Source: Agapanthus africanus (taxonomy: Eukaryota; Streptophyta; Magnoliopsida; Asparagales; Amaryllidaceae). From it: 64,000 nucleotides of DNA. Under the pieces are notes generated by a model. The model was not told where the DNA came from, ran no database searches, and saw only the letters and a list, made by a program, of their open reading frames with translations. The stretch lies in NCBI GenBank assembly GCA_030015575.1, contig JASDDO010000006.1, forward strand, positions 102,292,045 through 102,356,044, in the 5' to 3' direction. The stretch's first letter is position 1, and every line of letters begins with the position of its first letter. The translations under genes were made by a program, and so were the position numbers. Below are positions 47,328 to 58,581 of the stretch, piece after piece.

Positions 47328-49639
47328 GTGGTTTCAGAGCCTCGCCATTAACCTAGTCTAGCTTGGTCTAATGTGTTTTACATTTCCGATCGAACAAAAA
47401 TCCCAAAACCGTGTTTTCATGTACAATCAGTTTCTGTCGAAATTTTTTTGTCTCAAAATTTTTTTCAGGGTGTTGTAGAATGATGTTCAGAGAATCCTAA
47501 GAACACTGTAAAATTTTGGTGACATGATCTTTCCATATGACCGCGTAACCGCGGCCGTAACCCCTATTTGGCCACGGTTCCGCCGCAGGAATTTAGCTTC
47601 ACTTCACCAATTTTTGCAGTGGGCTTTTGGGCTGAAAATAGGGGTTTTGGTATACTTTGTTTGGGCCCAGAATTTCTGTGAGTGCTACAGTATTGCTTGG
47701 GTGCCCACTTGGTAAAATTTAATCGATCAGATATTTTAAACACATTTGTTCACAGTATTTACATTATATCTGCCACCGTGAATGTCACTTGATCGGTAAA
47801 TCCTGTCTAACTGCTATAGCCCAGTTAGACAGATTTGCGAACGTGACTTTCTCATTGATGTTCTGTGATTGTGCTGTGATGTTGCGGATTGGTTGTGGGG
47901 GATAGCCTGGATGCAATGGTAGTACAGTTTTTGTTGTATTATGTACATTTGATATTGCGGGGCGAGCGTCCGACATGTGGACTGCCGTCACTACTTGATT
48001 GTATATTATTATTTTGGGGCATGACCGGTTGCGGTCGATGTACCCGTTGTATGTATATTTTATTTTCTGTACTAGGATTACCCCAAGGTGGGGTGCACGG
48101 ATAGCCGGGTTCTAGAGGGCAACAAGCCCGCATCTCATGGCATTGAGACGGAGGGGGCTTTACTCTAGAATTGGCGGGCTATTCGCCGCACTCGTAGGGT
48201 GTACAGGTTGACCCAGGAGGGGTGCCCAAGTTACCGGATTCCGTGAAGTGCTGGGTGGACCATTCACGTTGCTGAAGGGGCTGCCTCGCTTCTGGTTTTG
48301 GCGGGTAACTTGCCGCGCCCGTAGGGGTCTAGGATTTCATTGCACAGGCTATCCACACGACCAGGGGAACGTCGGGTTTCAGTAGCGACTCTGTGAAACC
48401 CGGGGATCCCAGATATCTGTATTGTTCTGTGATGCTGTACATTTCTGTGATGTTGCATTTTATCACACCTTGAGCGAAATATTATATATTGATATATATA
48501 TTAGTAGATGTTGTATATGTTTTGCATCCGCGCTAGTCCAGTCCCCGCTCTGTCGTTAGTTAGCTAACCTAACGGGTAATGAAGGGACCCAGTGGCGAAT
48601 GCGGATGGCATATACGTACGTCATTATTTTTGTTCTTTATGGTGTGATCAATTGATGGGACTGCATTGATTCAGATCAATGCAAGTTAAAAACAAACCTA
48701 TTCTGATGTTGTTGGAACACTTTTCAAAAAGCTGTTATTGCAAGGACGTTCTCTTTTGTTTAGCATCGTGGTATTCAGTTGGAATATCCTGCTCCTCAGT
48801 CGACGAGGCAAGGGCCGAGATCCCTTCACCGGGAGTGACCCCTTGGACAAAAAGTTTGCGTCAGGGCAATAACTTCACTATATCCGATTTCTTTTGCTTT
48901 GCACCGTGGTATTCAGTTGGAATATCCTGCACCTCATTCTACGGGGAAAGAGCCTAGATCCCTTCACCATGAGTGACCTCTTTAGCAAAGGTTTTCGTCA
49001 CTATATTTTTAAAAGCTATCCGGTTCCTTCAACGATATCAAGTTCATTACGTTAAAGGTTTTCGCCAGAAACCATTCGTAGCCCTCCATCATTTCGGTTA
49101 AATATTCGGTAGTATTCGAGCTATGTATTTTGACCTCACGCCAAGGCATAGTGATTGGTAGCTGCCTGATATTTATCTGTTGCATAGATAGATGCGTTGG
49201 TTTGGGACAGTCGTACTACTATTTTGGCCTACGTCAAGGGTATGTACGGGTGGGTTCAAATTAACCTGGATAATGATGGGCAGAACTTGACATGTGACTT
49301 ATGATATTTTGACCTCACGCCAAGGTCATAAGAGCATGGGGCAAAAAATCACATCGGGAGTTTCTAAAGAAACTGAAACTTTCCAGATATGCGCATACCT
49401 TCTAGAGTGTGACGACGTGAGCGGATTCCGTCACGTTATCATGCGATGATAGTTGGATCCTGATTCCCACTGATTAGTTGGTTTACACCTCGGGTGATCC
49501 CGACTAATTCTTCTTTGAGGTTTGGAGGAGAATTTGACGGTACAGTGGGAGGTTTCCAGATTAGATAAATTGGTAACCATTCTGATCTAGGTTAGAGTGC
49601 ACGCTGAGTGTTTCTTTTCTCTCTCTCTCTCTTCGGCAG
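47328..49639 (+). other. Copia C leader with doubled stem-loop module
   Basis: The stem-loop module seen once in A and B occurs twice (about 48078-48202 and 48209-48330). The CGTTAG/CTAACG block is at about 48527-48604. A direct duplication of roughly 100-130 bp, each copy with gtggtattcagttggaatat, lies at about 48765-49000 and is not in A or B. The three spaced TTGACC..CAAGG motifs (about 49130, 49224 and 49309) are altered. A (CT)n tract ends CGGCAG at 49639. Confidence 0.75.
47329..47340 (+). other. Copia C PBS
   Basis: TGGTTTCAGAGC, one mismatch to the TGGTATCAGAGC of A and B. It lies one base after the LTR. Confidence 0.85.
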
Positions 49640-52600
49640 CGACCATTGACCCGACCCTAAGACTATGACTCAGTGACCAAGTTGACCGAACCTTCTAAAA
49701 CACTGGCTTTTGGATTGTCAGAGTTGCAAACCTCATTGCCACTCCTACTTTTACCCTTTCTCCAGGACACCCCGTATTACTACGAACGTCCACTTCCATT
49801 GGACAAAACCATCATATGGTTAGATACGAACTTGATGGAATTCGAGGATGGTTTCCGGTTCTGGAGAAAACGGATAGGATTGTTCAGTTGTCTTTTCCTT
49901 TTACCTTCTCTCAGGTTGCGAGTACTCCTTGGTTTAGGAGTAGTACACCTATTACGCAAATTGGATAGTCTTATTCCAAACCTTAGGCTGGTGCCGAACG
50001 GTGGGGAATGAAGAAAACCAATTTGCATAACGATGGTGCGCAGAAGGTATTAAGTTAAGACAAAGCAAGGGATTAGTAAGAGGGCAGAGTAAACTGCGAC
50101 TGCTATTCACGACCAAACCAAGTATTTCTACGCCAATCCTAAATCACCTTTGTATTTCTCCAGAACACTCCGTATCACTACGAAGATCCACAGTTTATTA
50201 GATACTCCATCGTATGGTTATATACGAACTCGAAAGGAACTTGTTCCAGTTCGGGGATGGATTCTGGTTCAGGAGAAATAGGAATAAGGTTTATTCGGAT
50301 GTCTTTTATCTTCACCTTCTCTCGCTTTGCGAGTGTTCCTAGGATTAGGACAGTACACCCATTATGCTTATTGGATAGTCTTCTTCCAAACTATAGGCTG
50401 GTGCCGAACGGTAGGGATGGAAGAAAACCATTTGGCCTAAAGGGGTGTTCAGAAGGTAATGACTAAAGACATATAAAGGGATTTGGAGAGGTGGCAAAGA
50501 ATTACACGGTTACGGTTATGAATCTGGATAATGGAAGAGACATTACTAGGAATACCGGGATACCCCATCGAAACATTTCAATGTTTCAGTTTCACTTTGT
50601 ACTGTTAAAGGAAAACTGATTTCCCAGTTAGACACTTGGTCCAGGGTATGTATTTACCAGGTATGATTCTCACATCTGTATGGCTTTACAGATGATGAGT
50701 GGGAGTAAGTTATTGGGAATTAGGTGATCATCCTCATTATATCGGGATTCGTTGTAATCGGTGATATTTGAGGAAGTCACCTGGGTTGGTTGCCGGTCGG
50801 CAAATATTTGGTTTTGAATATCCGCTGTTATGCACCAATTTCAAATCGATATATCTGTACGTCTATTTTTCATAGAGTGAGATATACCTTTTTGAAATTA
50901 TGTCTGTGACATTTACTTATATCAGTGGATGGTTAGGTAAGGAACATTAAACAGCGGTGTAATTCTTCTTAACCATAAGTACAGTTTTCAACCTACGACA
51001 CACAGTGAATGAGTTATCAGACTCAAGGGACTTCTACAGAGTATTGTATGTTGTCCAGGGTCCATCAGGACAGAGGGGTTGGTCCTCGTAGTATATTCGG
51101 TTTACTTATGACTTCTCTAGTTTTTAGACAGGTGTTTCGTGGAAACACAGGGTCCGAATTTTGAGAAGTTATAGGTATTTGAATAAAGTAGAGAACCAGG
51201 TATTGCAAGTATCGGAATTCTTCAAAGTGATCGAAGATATAGATACTTGTGTATGGTGTTCAGTTGATAGTAATGATTAAGAGAACTTACTTCTCTTTCA
51301 AGTTACTCATAATTAGAAGCATTCCTAAGTTGAGTAATGCTGATCGACCTCTTTCTATTTAGTAGACATGCACTGGAGACAGCTGCATGATTTGAATCTG
51401 GTTCAATTAAATCAGTGCCTCTGGTTCTATATTGGATATAGAACAGTTCATATCTTAACGATGTTAAGGTACGGGGAGTTGTCTGGCTTATGCTTAAAAC
51501 CAGACTCTGGATAACTCAAGGCACGTTTCTGTAATGGTTGTTTGTGGGTTGACCCAGGCAATGACGAGGGTTGACTTTCTACCATCTGGAAGATCAATAT
51601 AAATATTGTTCTAGACTCGCCACAGTTTTAATAAAAATGGATTTTTTCAGAAAACAATAGTGGGAGTATGGTAGAACTGGAAGTGATTCCAGAACCGCAA
51701 ACGATTACTGAAGATTTGATAAGGAACCTAAAGATTCAATCTGGATTGACATTCCATTGGCCACTCCGCAGATAAGGTGGGTAACTTCAGGCACCCGAGA
51801 GGTACTCCGGTAGCCTCAAGGACGGTGACAGGGAAGTTCTTGTTTACCCACACTTGCCATTGCTGTTGTTCCAGGCTGCGAGACCCGGCAGGAGGATGAG
51901 TATAGCGTCGTTCAGAACTGGCTTCAAAAGTGTACGGGTATATGCCTCTGCCAGAGGGTTGTCGTAATCAGTGGGAGCAGCGGAAGCATTGGTGGACATG
52001 TGGCTTATGTCTATTTATAGATTAAAGCAGATATAGCGGAGATAGATCATCTATTTCTGACGTGACAGTTATAGGTTTGACTTCATCAGAATAGGGGATG
52101 GATCTGTTGAGAAGGTAGTAGGGTATGATGTCATGGTATTTGGATGACATACACTGACTAAGAAGTGATATTCCTATACTACAATCGGTTATACTTTGGT
52201 CGTCACACAGTGGTTTCTCCACATGGGGACTTGGACAATATATCAGACATACTGGTTACTAGATCTATGGTTTTAGATCTAGATTTGGGTGGTTTCCCAC
52301 TTAAGGGTACTTAGACAGCATTCTAAGAGTATATAGAATGGACGACTCCGTGCACGGTAGTGTACCTGCAGGTGATGGAGTCACTCTCTCTAAAGGTGTC
52401 TTACAGACTAAAGGGGGGAGGGATGTGCATGATTGGCAGATCACTTGTTCAGGCAATTGAGTCAATCATGAGATGTCAAGTACCGCACCAGATGTTGTTC
52501 TTGCACTAGATGCAATAAGTTGACATTGATCCTATCCTAGAGAAACAGTCGGAAGCAGTTTTAGAACATAAGTGGATGTTCTAGGGATATGATAACGACA

Positions 52601-53061
52601 GCCTCATTCGGGAGACAGTTATCATTTCAGGCTTCCAATGTGACCTGGACGACAAGGAGGTTGTCGGAGTTATAGTTTTTCCTCCTGACGAGGGGCAGTA
52701 TTTTGGACAGGTGGTCCAAGGCAATACTGAGGGAGGCATGGCGCAGGACACTGATTAAGTTCAGTTGACGATACAGTCTAAGAAGTTTGGATTTGGAGTT
52801 CATTTATGAGCTAGGTCCCATCAGACATCCAGACACATTCTAAGACAGGTATTGCTCATTTTGGGAGATGGCTTTCTCCGCGAACTTGAGATATAGAGAG
52901 ACATAGAAAGAAACATCAAAGCGGATCCACTCACTGAGGCTATTCCTCGAACGCAATAGTTTCGCAAACGAGCTTTGTGAGACTGACTAGTAGAGGAGTT
53001 GGGTGTTCGGTATCACAAGGGCTGTGAGTATGCAACATCGCAATAATTAGCCTTGAGTGCA
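49640..53061 (+). pseudogene. Copia C gag-pol remnant (heavily decayed)
   Basis: Patches align in order with A: a protease-like patch near 50630-50700, the linker before RT near 51650-51830, an RT patch near 51930-52030, an YLDD-like active-site patch near 52135-52150, and the RNase H end near 52810-52980. Between them are many stops and indels, and no frame longer than about 110 codons. A segment of roughly 270 bp is directly duplicated in diverged form (about 49750-50012 and 50155-50429), each copy with the block 'ctggtgccgaacggt'. No product can be made. Confidence 0.85.
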
Positions 53062-53071
53062 AGTGGGAGAT
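53062..53071 (+). other. Copia C PPT
   Basis: AGTGGGAGAT directly before the 3' LTR. Identical to A and B although the coding region is ruined. Confidence 0.9.
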
Positions 53072-55336
53072 TGTTGGAGATAGTGCCCTCAGAGTCAATT
53101 ATTGGATCACAGGCACGTGATTACAATGATTGAGGGATGACCTATTCCGGTAGGACAGTCTTACTCAAGATGATAGTATGCTATCTGGTTTATCTTTATC
53201 ATCGTATACTGCTTTAGGTGACCTTACAGGTCACTGTTGCACGTTGATAGAGCCCCTAGGATTCTTGCTTGACTACCGGCAGTATGAGGGAGATCATATA
53301 CGTGGGAGCTGGTAGTCTATAAGCACATCCTTAAAGGGTCCCTAGTCGTGGGAGTTTCGAGACAGGGCATCGATACTCCAGAGTAGACTAGTGTATATAG
53401 TCGAGACCCCGATGAGGGGCGGTGGCCGGTCTCACAAGCCAATGGTGTCAGTTGGTCCACCTAAGATGTATACAGGTGCTCATTGGGTTATGAGTACACC
53501 GGACAGGACTCGCCGGGAACATGCTATTTGGTCTTATACCAGACGTCAGATAGCAGTTCCCTGGTGACATGTGTACAGGTTAGTTCATCGACTTGGGGAT
53601 CGTCATTTGTCTCGTGTGAGTTCCCACTGTACTTTGATTACTACCCTACCAAGCTCAAAGGAGACGTGCAAACAAGTTTTAGTTGGGTACAGTCCCGAGC
53701 CACATGGAGGCAATGAGCGGATCTTCAGGGGTTCGTCTCTCCCGGTATTGGGGGTGAGGTCGCGCTGTGTCTAGGAGAGCCATTACACGAAGTCCTTGTC
53801 TAAGGCAGGAGATTTACTGGTAGGTATTCCAGTAGTATCCCAGGGTGTTCTGGGCTACACTAAGACACGACTTGTACCGCTTTTGGGGGTCTGACTTTTA
53901 CCAACCCCCTAGGCCCGCCATGCGATGCTCATAGACGAACGGACCGGACTGTACGGATATTGTCACTGACAGGCTCAGTAGGGTGTCAGGATGAGTTCGC
54001 TCATCGACGTCCCTTTTTGTCAATAGCTGGTAGCCCGTCACGTATGGCTAATACCTCTGACGTGCTAGTGGTTAAATCCACAGCCATAGTATTGACGAGT
54101 CTTTCGAGTCCCCCACATTCAGTAACTCAAGTTTTCGGGCGAAACGGTGAAGAGGCCGTATGGAGATATGGCAGGGTTCGATCAGATACATGCGGTATTG
54201 CACGCATCAGGATCGGATGGTTAGTACTAGAGGCCATATGGATATATAGCAGGGTTTGATCAGATACGTGCGGTATTGCACGGATCAGGATCGGACGGAT
54301 ATTATTAGCCGGCTTTGGTTTAAGCCGGATCCTAGTATAGTACAGTGTAGATTTTGTGTCATTGCATTTGTATTTCGGTCGGAATACAGATGCGGGTGTG
54401 TATACACAATATCGGGGTTTTCCTGTAATTTATTACGGGACCAGTTTTCTGGAGTTGCCAGTTTGCTTTCCGTTTCGGCCATATTTCTTTGTATCTTTCA
54501 TTGGCCGAAGATTGGTGGAGGAGGGCTTATTTGCATTTGTGCAAATAAGCATTTTGGAGGGTTATCTTTGCACATTGTAGTGTCATGATGGTTGCACCAT
54601 GACCTTTACATTCTTGACTTCATCATTGCTTGACTTTCTTTTTCATTATGGTTTACTTTTGGACTCATCATACTTGATGATGATGTTTGGGGATGATGGT
54701 AGGTCATGGTTGTTGATGAGTGTGGTTTTGGTTATGATCATTTCTTTTGATCATAACCCTTTTCTCTCTCTTGCCTTATTGATCAAGACACACTCCCTCT
54801 CTCATTCACTCCTCTCATTCTCCCACTATGCATAGGCCGGCCACTAGAGGGGTGGGGGTTGATTCATTTTGGTGTGGGATTTTTCACTCTCTTGATGCAT
54901 GCAAAAATCCCCAAGTTGATCTCTAAATGTCCATATCTCCTTTCCTCCACTAAAAGGCAACATCCACTACCCCAAATGAGACATAGCTCACCACACCATT
55001 CTACAGAAAATCTTGGGCATGTCGACTCGCCAACTTCGTGCCCGAGTTGCCTCGGTCCAGAGGTGGGAGCCCGTAAAAGAAGCAGGCGACGTGGAGCCCT
55101 TCCGGCGACTTGGTGGAGACCGGAGATTCCGCGGGGAGATCGGGACGACGACGAGAAGACCGAAGGATACGGATCGCTCGGTATATCTCTCTACCCCTTC
55201 TCTTGATAGCTAGGACTAGATTAGTGGCCCGATCCGGGTTTTAGTGCGCGGTTGTGCCAGTTTGTTAGTTTGCAAAGTTTTTCGTTTCCGCATTCCGGCG
55301 TCGGATTGACGGCCGGGGCGCCGCCGTGCATGTACA
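53072..55336 (+). repeat. Copia C 3' LTR
   Basis: Length is 2265 bp, ending in TGTACA at 55336. It is about 97% identical to the 5' LTR in the sampled part, and the TSD TTCAC follows. Confidence 0.92.
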
Positions 55337-56656
55337 TTCACTCCGACATGACTTGTACCGCTATTAAGGGATTGACGTTTACCGCCTCCTAGGCCCGCAA
55401 TGCGATGTATCAGAAGAACAGACCGGACTGTACAGAGATTTTGACATTCAGGCTTAGTAGGAGTTTAGATGGGTTTAACCTCGTCCGTCTTCTTGTCGGC
55501 ATCTACCTGGGGACCGTTACGCACAGCAAGTGCCGCTTGCGGTCTGTGGTTAAACCCACAGCCAGCGTAGTGTCGAGTCTTTAGAGTCCCACACAGAAAG
55601 CTATTCGCCTTTAGGAAAAAGAGTAGAGGTCGCATGGTTTTGCGACAGGGTTCGGTCACATCCGTGCACTTGTGAACGTTTGGTGTCCGGACAGTTAACA
55701 CTAGCGGGCTTTGGTTTAAGCCAGATCCTAGTGTACATTTTGGGATTGGTTTTATCTCATTTGTATTCGTGTTCCTCGGAACGCGGATGCGGGTGTGTAT
55801 GCACAGTTGACAGAGAGACAGAAGCAGAGGATTCTCATTAGGGTTGTTGACTGTTGACTGTTGACTTTTGGCTAAACCCTAATGAGAATAAGAAATATGA
55901 TTAATGATAATATTAATTTAGTATTATTGTGTCATGGTTGAGATGAGGGGTTGACTTTGTTGACTTGTTGACTTTGTTGACCGGTTGACTAGGTTGGACT
56001 AGTTGACCATCATCATTGCATTGGCTATCATTTCATGGCAAAGACTTTTGCTTGCTTGTTTTGCTTTGCAATATGAGTGGATGAAATGATAATGCCACTT
56101 GATATGATATGAACCATCACATAATACTCAATTATTATTATTATTCTTTTTGGATTATGGGAGAGAGGATGGCAAAAGGGTTACTCAATCTCTCATTTCA
56201 TTTCTCTCTTTTGCCATCACTTGCTCAAGCTCTCCCTTTTCCTCTTGCTCTCTCTAGCTCAAGGCAAACCAGTCTCATGTGTTGAGACTCATTGCCTTAG
56301 AGATAAAAAGACACCAAAACAATCCTCTACTCATTCTAGTTCACAAGGCCTAGCAAGCCAAGTGTTCTAGTTTCTTCAAAGATCGAAGAAGAAGCCAAAG
56401 GTAGAAGCTTTCGGGTGGATCCATCTTCGGCGTAAGGAGACGACGAGGTGAGGCCGATCCGTACACCGGGAGGAGTTGAAGAAGGAGTTCAAGAAAGGTA
56501 TAACCCCCTAACCGAGTAGGTAAACCCAAGTTAGGTTTTTAGTTAGTTGTTTAACAAAGATCCGTATTTGTAGTCCACGTTACCACCCTCTTGAAAATCG
56601 TTTTTCACCACTTCCGCAACCCCGTAAGTACTGGGGAAGGGTAGCATGGACTTACA
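55337..56656 (+). repeat. Copia B 3' LTR, second segment
   Basis: It begins with the TTCAC TSD copy, continues the LTR from about 14090 of the 5' copy, and ends GCATGGACTTACA at 56656. The B TSD CATCT follows. Confidence 0.92.
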
Positions 56657-56744
56657 CATCTCTAGCCCAGACGCACAACGCCATGCGGGCGATTCCCCTG
56701 TAGATGTTAAATCTACTCACCAACGCTCCTTGCTAAGTGAAGCC
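56657..56744 (-). repeat. LARD-family LTR (reverse), second segment
   Basis: After the CATCT copy (56657-56661) it continues the LTR broken at 13290: cgccatgcgggcgattcccc and 'atctactcacc' match the 31600-31645 part of the complete LARD LTR. Homology fades by about 56744, so the rest of this LTR is missing. The end is approximate. Confidence 0.65.
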
Positions 56745-57060
56745 TGTAGGGGTAAAAATTAACACCCTTGTTGAGCGAGTCAAAGTCAAGGTCAGCCCCA
56801 AGCCAGGTAGGCCCAAGCCCAGGTCAAGCGGGCCCATGCCCAAGTCGAGCCCGCGGCCAGCCTCCCCATGCCAACAACAAAATCATGTAATAAATAAATT
56901 TTTATGTAATTGTTTATACATGAATGTATGCAAAATGGGCATAAAGCCAATATTTTGTAAGCTCATGGCGTATGTGCAAAAATGAAATGGCACATGAGCC
57001 ATGGGATAGGCAAAATGCCATTTTGCTAAGCCCAAGGGGCTATATGTAAATATGTAAGCC

Positions 57061-57069
57061 TATATAAGG
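57061..57069 (+). promoter_or_regulatory. TATA box of the gypsy element
   Basis: TATATAAGG, followed about 30-40 bases later by a plant-leader-like stretch (ttcattcccccaaaaatt). A forward transcript from here would run through the G-box array and into gag. Confidence 0.5.
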
Positions 57070-57429
57070 CAACATGATGAATACAAAAAAACACTTTTCA
57101 TTCCCCCAAAAATTAGGGTTCTTTGTGCCTCCTGCTCCTTCTCCAAGGTTCTAAACCTTCTCATTTCTTTTCAATTAAATCAAGAGTTTTACTCTTTCTT
57201 TTCCAAAACTAAGTAGTTTTCCACCACAAAACCCACAAAGGGGAACTCAGATCTACTATCAGATCTAAAAAAGGAGTGATTTTTAAAATCTCCTACTTCT
57301 TGATCTTCAAGATCCGGCCAAACAACAGGAGGAAGAAGAAGAACCCCCTTTATTAGCTTCAAAACATCATAGGAGTTTAACTCCATACATAGATACATAA
57401 TAAATATTTCCTTTCTGAAGCACAGCTTC

Positions 57430-57960
57430 TGTTTCTTAGGCTAAAAGCCTCCTATTCTCGCCGGCGCTCAAGCGCAGAGCGCTCGCGTGCCGACACGTAG
57501 CGCGCTTGCGCTCCAGCGCTCAGCGCTCGAGCGCACAGCGCCCGCTTGCTGACACGTGGCGCGCTTGCGCTCCAGCGCTCGAGCGCAAAGCGTCCACGTA
57601 CCGACACGTGGCGCGCTTGCGCTCAAGCCCAAGCGCTCGAGCGCAAGTCGCACCCGTGCCGACACATGGCGCGCTTGCACTCAAGCGCAAGCGCTCGAGC
57701 GCAAGTCTCCCCGGTGCCGACACGTGGCGCACTTGCGCTCCAGCGCAAGTGCTCGAGCGCAAGTCTCCCCGTGCCGACACGTGGTGCGCTTGCGCTCCAG
57801 CGCAAGCGCTCGAGCGCAAGTCGCCCCCGTGCCGACACATGGCGCGCTTGCGCTCAAGCGCCCAGCGCTCAAGCGCAGAGCGCCCACGTGCCGACACGTG
57901 GCACTCTAGCACCTGAGCGCACAATACCTAGGCGCACAACGCCCAAGGTGCTGCCCCACG
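57430..57960. repeat. GC-rich ~58-bp tandem array with G-box-like sites
   Basis: Eight monomers carry GACAC(G/A)T(G/A) at 57492, 57551, 57603, 57661, 57719, 57776, 57834 and 57893 (spacing 52-59 bp). Five have the perfect CACGTG core. Each monomer also has self-complementary GCGCTTGCGCTC and GCGCTCGAGCGC parts. Several 100-180 codon open frames cross it in different frames on both strands, an artefact of GC-rich repeats without stops. None is a gene. Confidence 0.9.
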
Positions 57961-58581
57961 CATCCTTTGGATGCCTTTTCCCCCTCTTTTTATGTACATA
58001 CATATACATATACATATGTATACATATTCACACACACACGTGCTCCACGACACTGTCCCTGTTAGAAAAAAATTTCTAACGGGGCGCTGCCCCGCACCCC
58101 GCAAGGGGGATGCTAGCCCCCTTGACCCCCAGCCCGCTATCCGGATAGCGGGACCCCCGTAAAAACTCTGCGTGGCTCCCGATATATCCAAAACCCCTTT
58201 CAAAACACAACACACGCACACTGCACATTGAGTTCGCATGACCAGTTTAACCCGTTAATCGGTGGTTCCCTCGCTCCAAAGGCGAGGGGTAATTAACGGC
58301 AGCTTAGTCCGCGGCTGCCGGAGATTCGGATCCCCACAATCATTAAACCCCGGCCTACCCTAGGCAGGGGGAATCTGTAGTACGCCTGACAAGCGCGCGC
58401 GTATTCCCATCTCAATGGGGTGACAAAAAACACCCTACAGATTCTGTCACGCCCGGTGGGACCAATCTCTCCTCCTATATTTCGGGTTAAGCATTCATGC
58501 GAACTCAGTCAATATACATACCTATATTTATACTGAAATAATGCTTTTTCATGCAGGTTTTCAAGAAATCACCTTTCGACA
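57961..58581 (+). other. Gypsy leader with hairpin cluster, otherwise unassigned
   Basis: It holds a (TA/CA)-rich stretch (57990-58040), four consecutive perfect inverted repeats (58061-58152) and a mixed segment to 58581. No gene, PBS or LTR end is recognised with confidence. Confidence 0.6.

Larger units (their letters stand above)
45063..55336 (+). mobile_element. Copia element C, non-autonomous with a decayed interior
   Basis: LTRs at 45063-47327 and 53072-55336 (both 2265 bp) enclose 5.7 kb. The TSD is TTCAC (45058-45062 and 55337-55341). PBS and PPT are present. The interior has leader modules like A and B, then about 3.4 kb of sequence that only patchily resembles copia gag-pol and has no long open frame. 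LTR divergence is about 7 of the first ~245 bases (~3%). The interior is far too decayed to have arisen since that insertion, so this element moved in trans. Confidence 0.93.
13296..56656 (+). mobile_element. Ty1/copia element B, broken by three insertions
   Basis: Its own parts are the 5' LTR 13296-15433, internal sequence 15434-19837 and 42822-44269, and 3' LTR 44270-45062 plus 55342-56656. Removing the insertions and their TSD copies leaves an element of about 10 kb. The TSD is CATCT. Copia A interrupts its RT region, the LARD interrupts A, and copia C interrupts its 3' LTR. The first ~240 bp of the two LTRs differ at about 10 positions (~4%), the most of any pair here, as expected for the outermost element. 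Confidence 0.92.

Noticed and set aside
57430-57960. CRISPR-like regular repeats
   Set aside because: Units are contiguous and diverged with no unique spacers, in a plant retroelement; a plain tandem array.
57468-58079. Open frames of 70-177 codons on both strands over the GC-rich array
   Set aside because: They follow the ~58-bp repeat in several frames at once, are arginine/alanine/serine-rich and have no domain; stop codons are simply rare in this composition.
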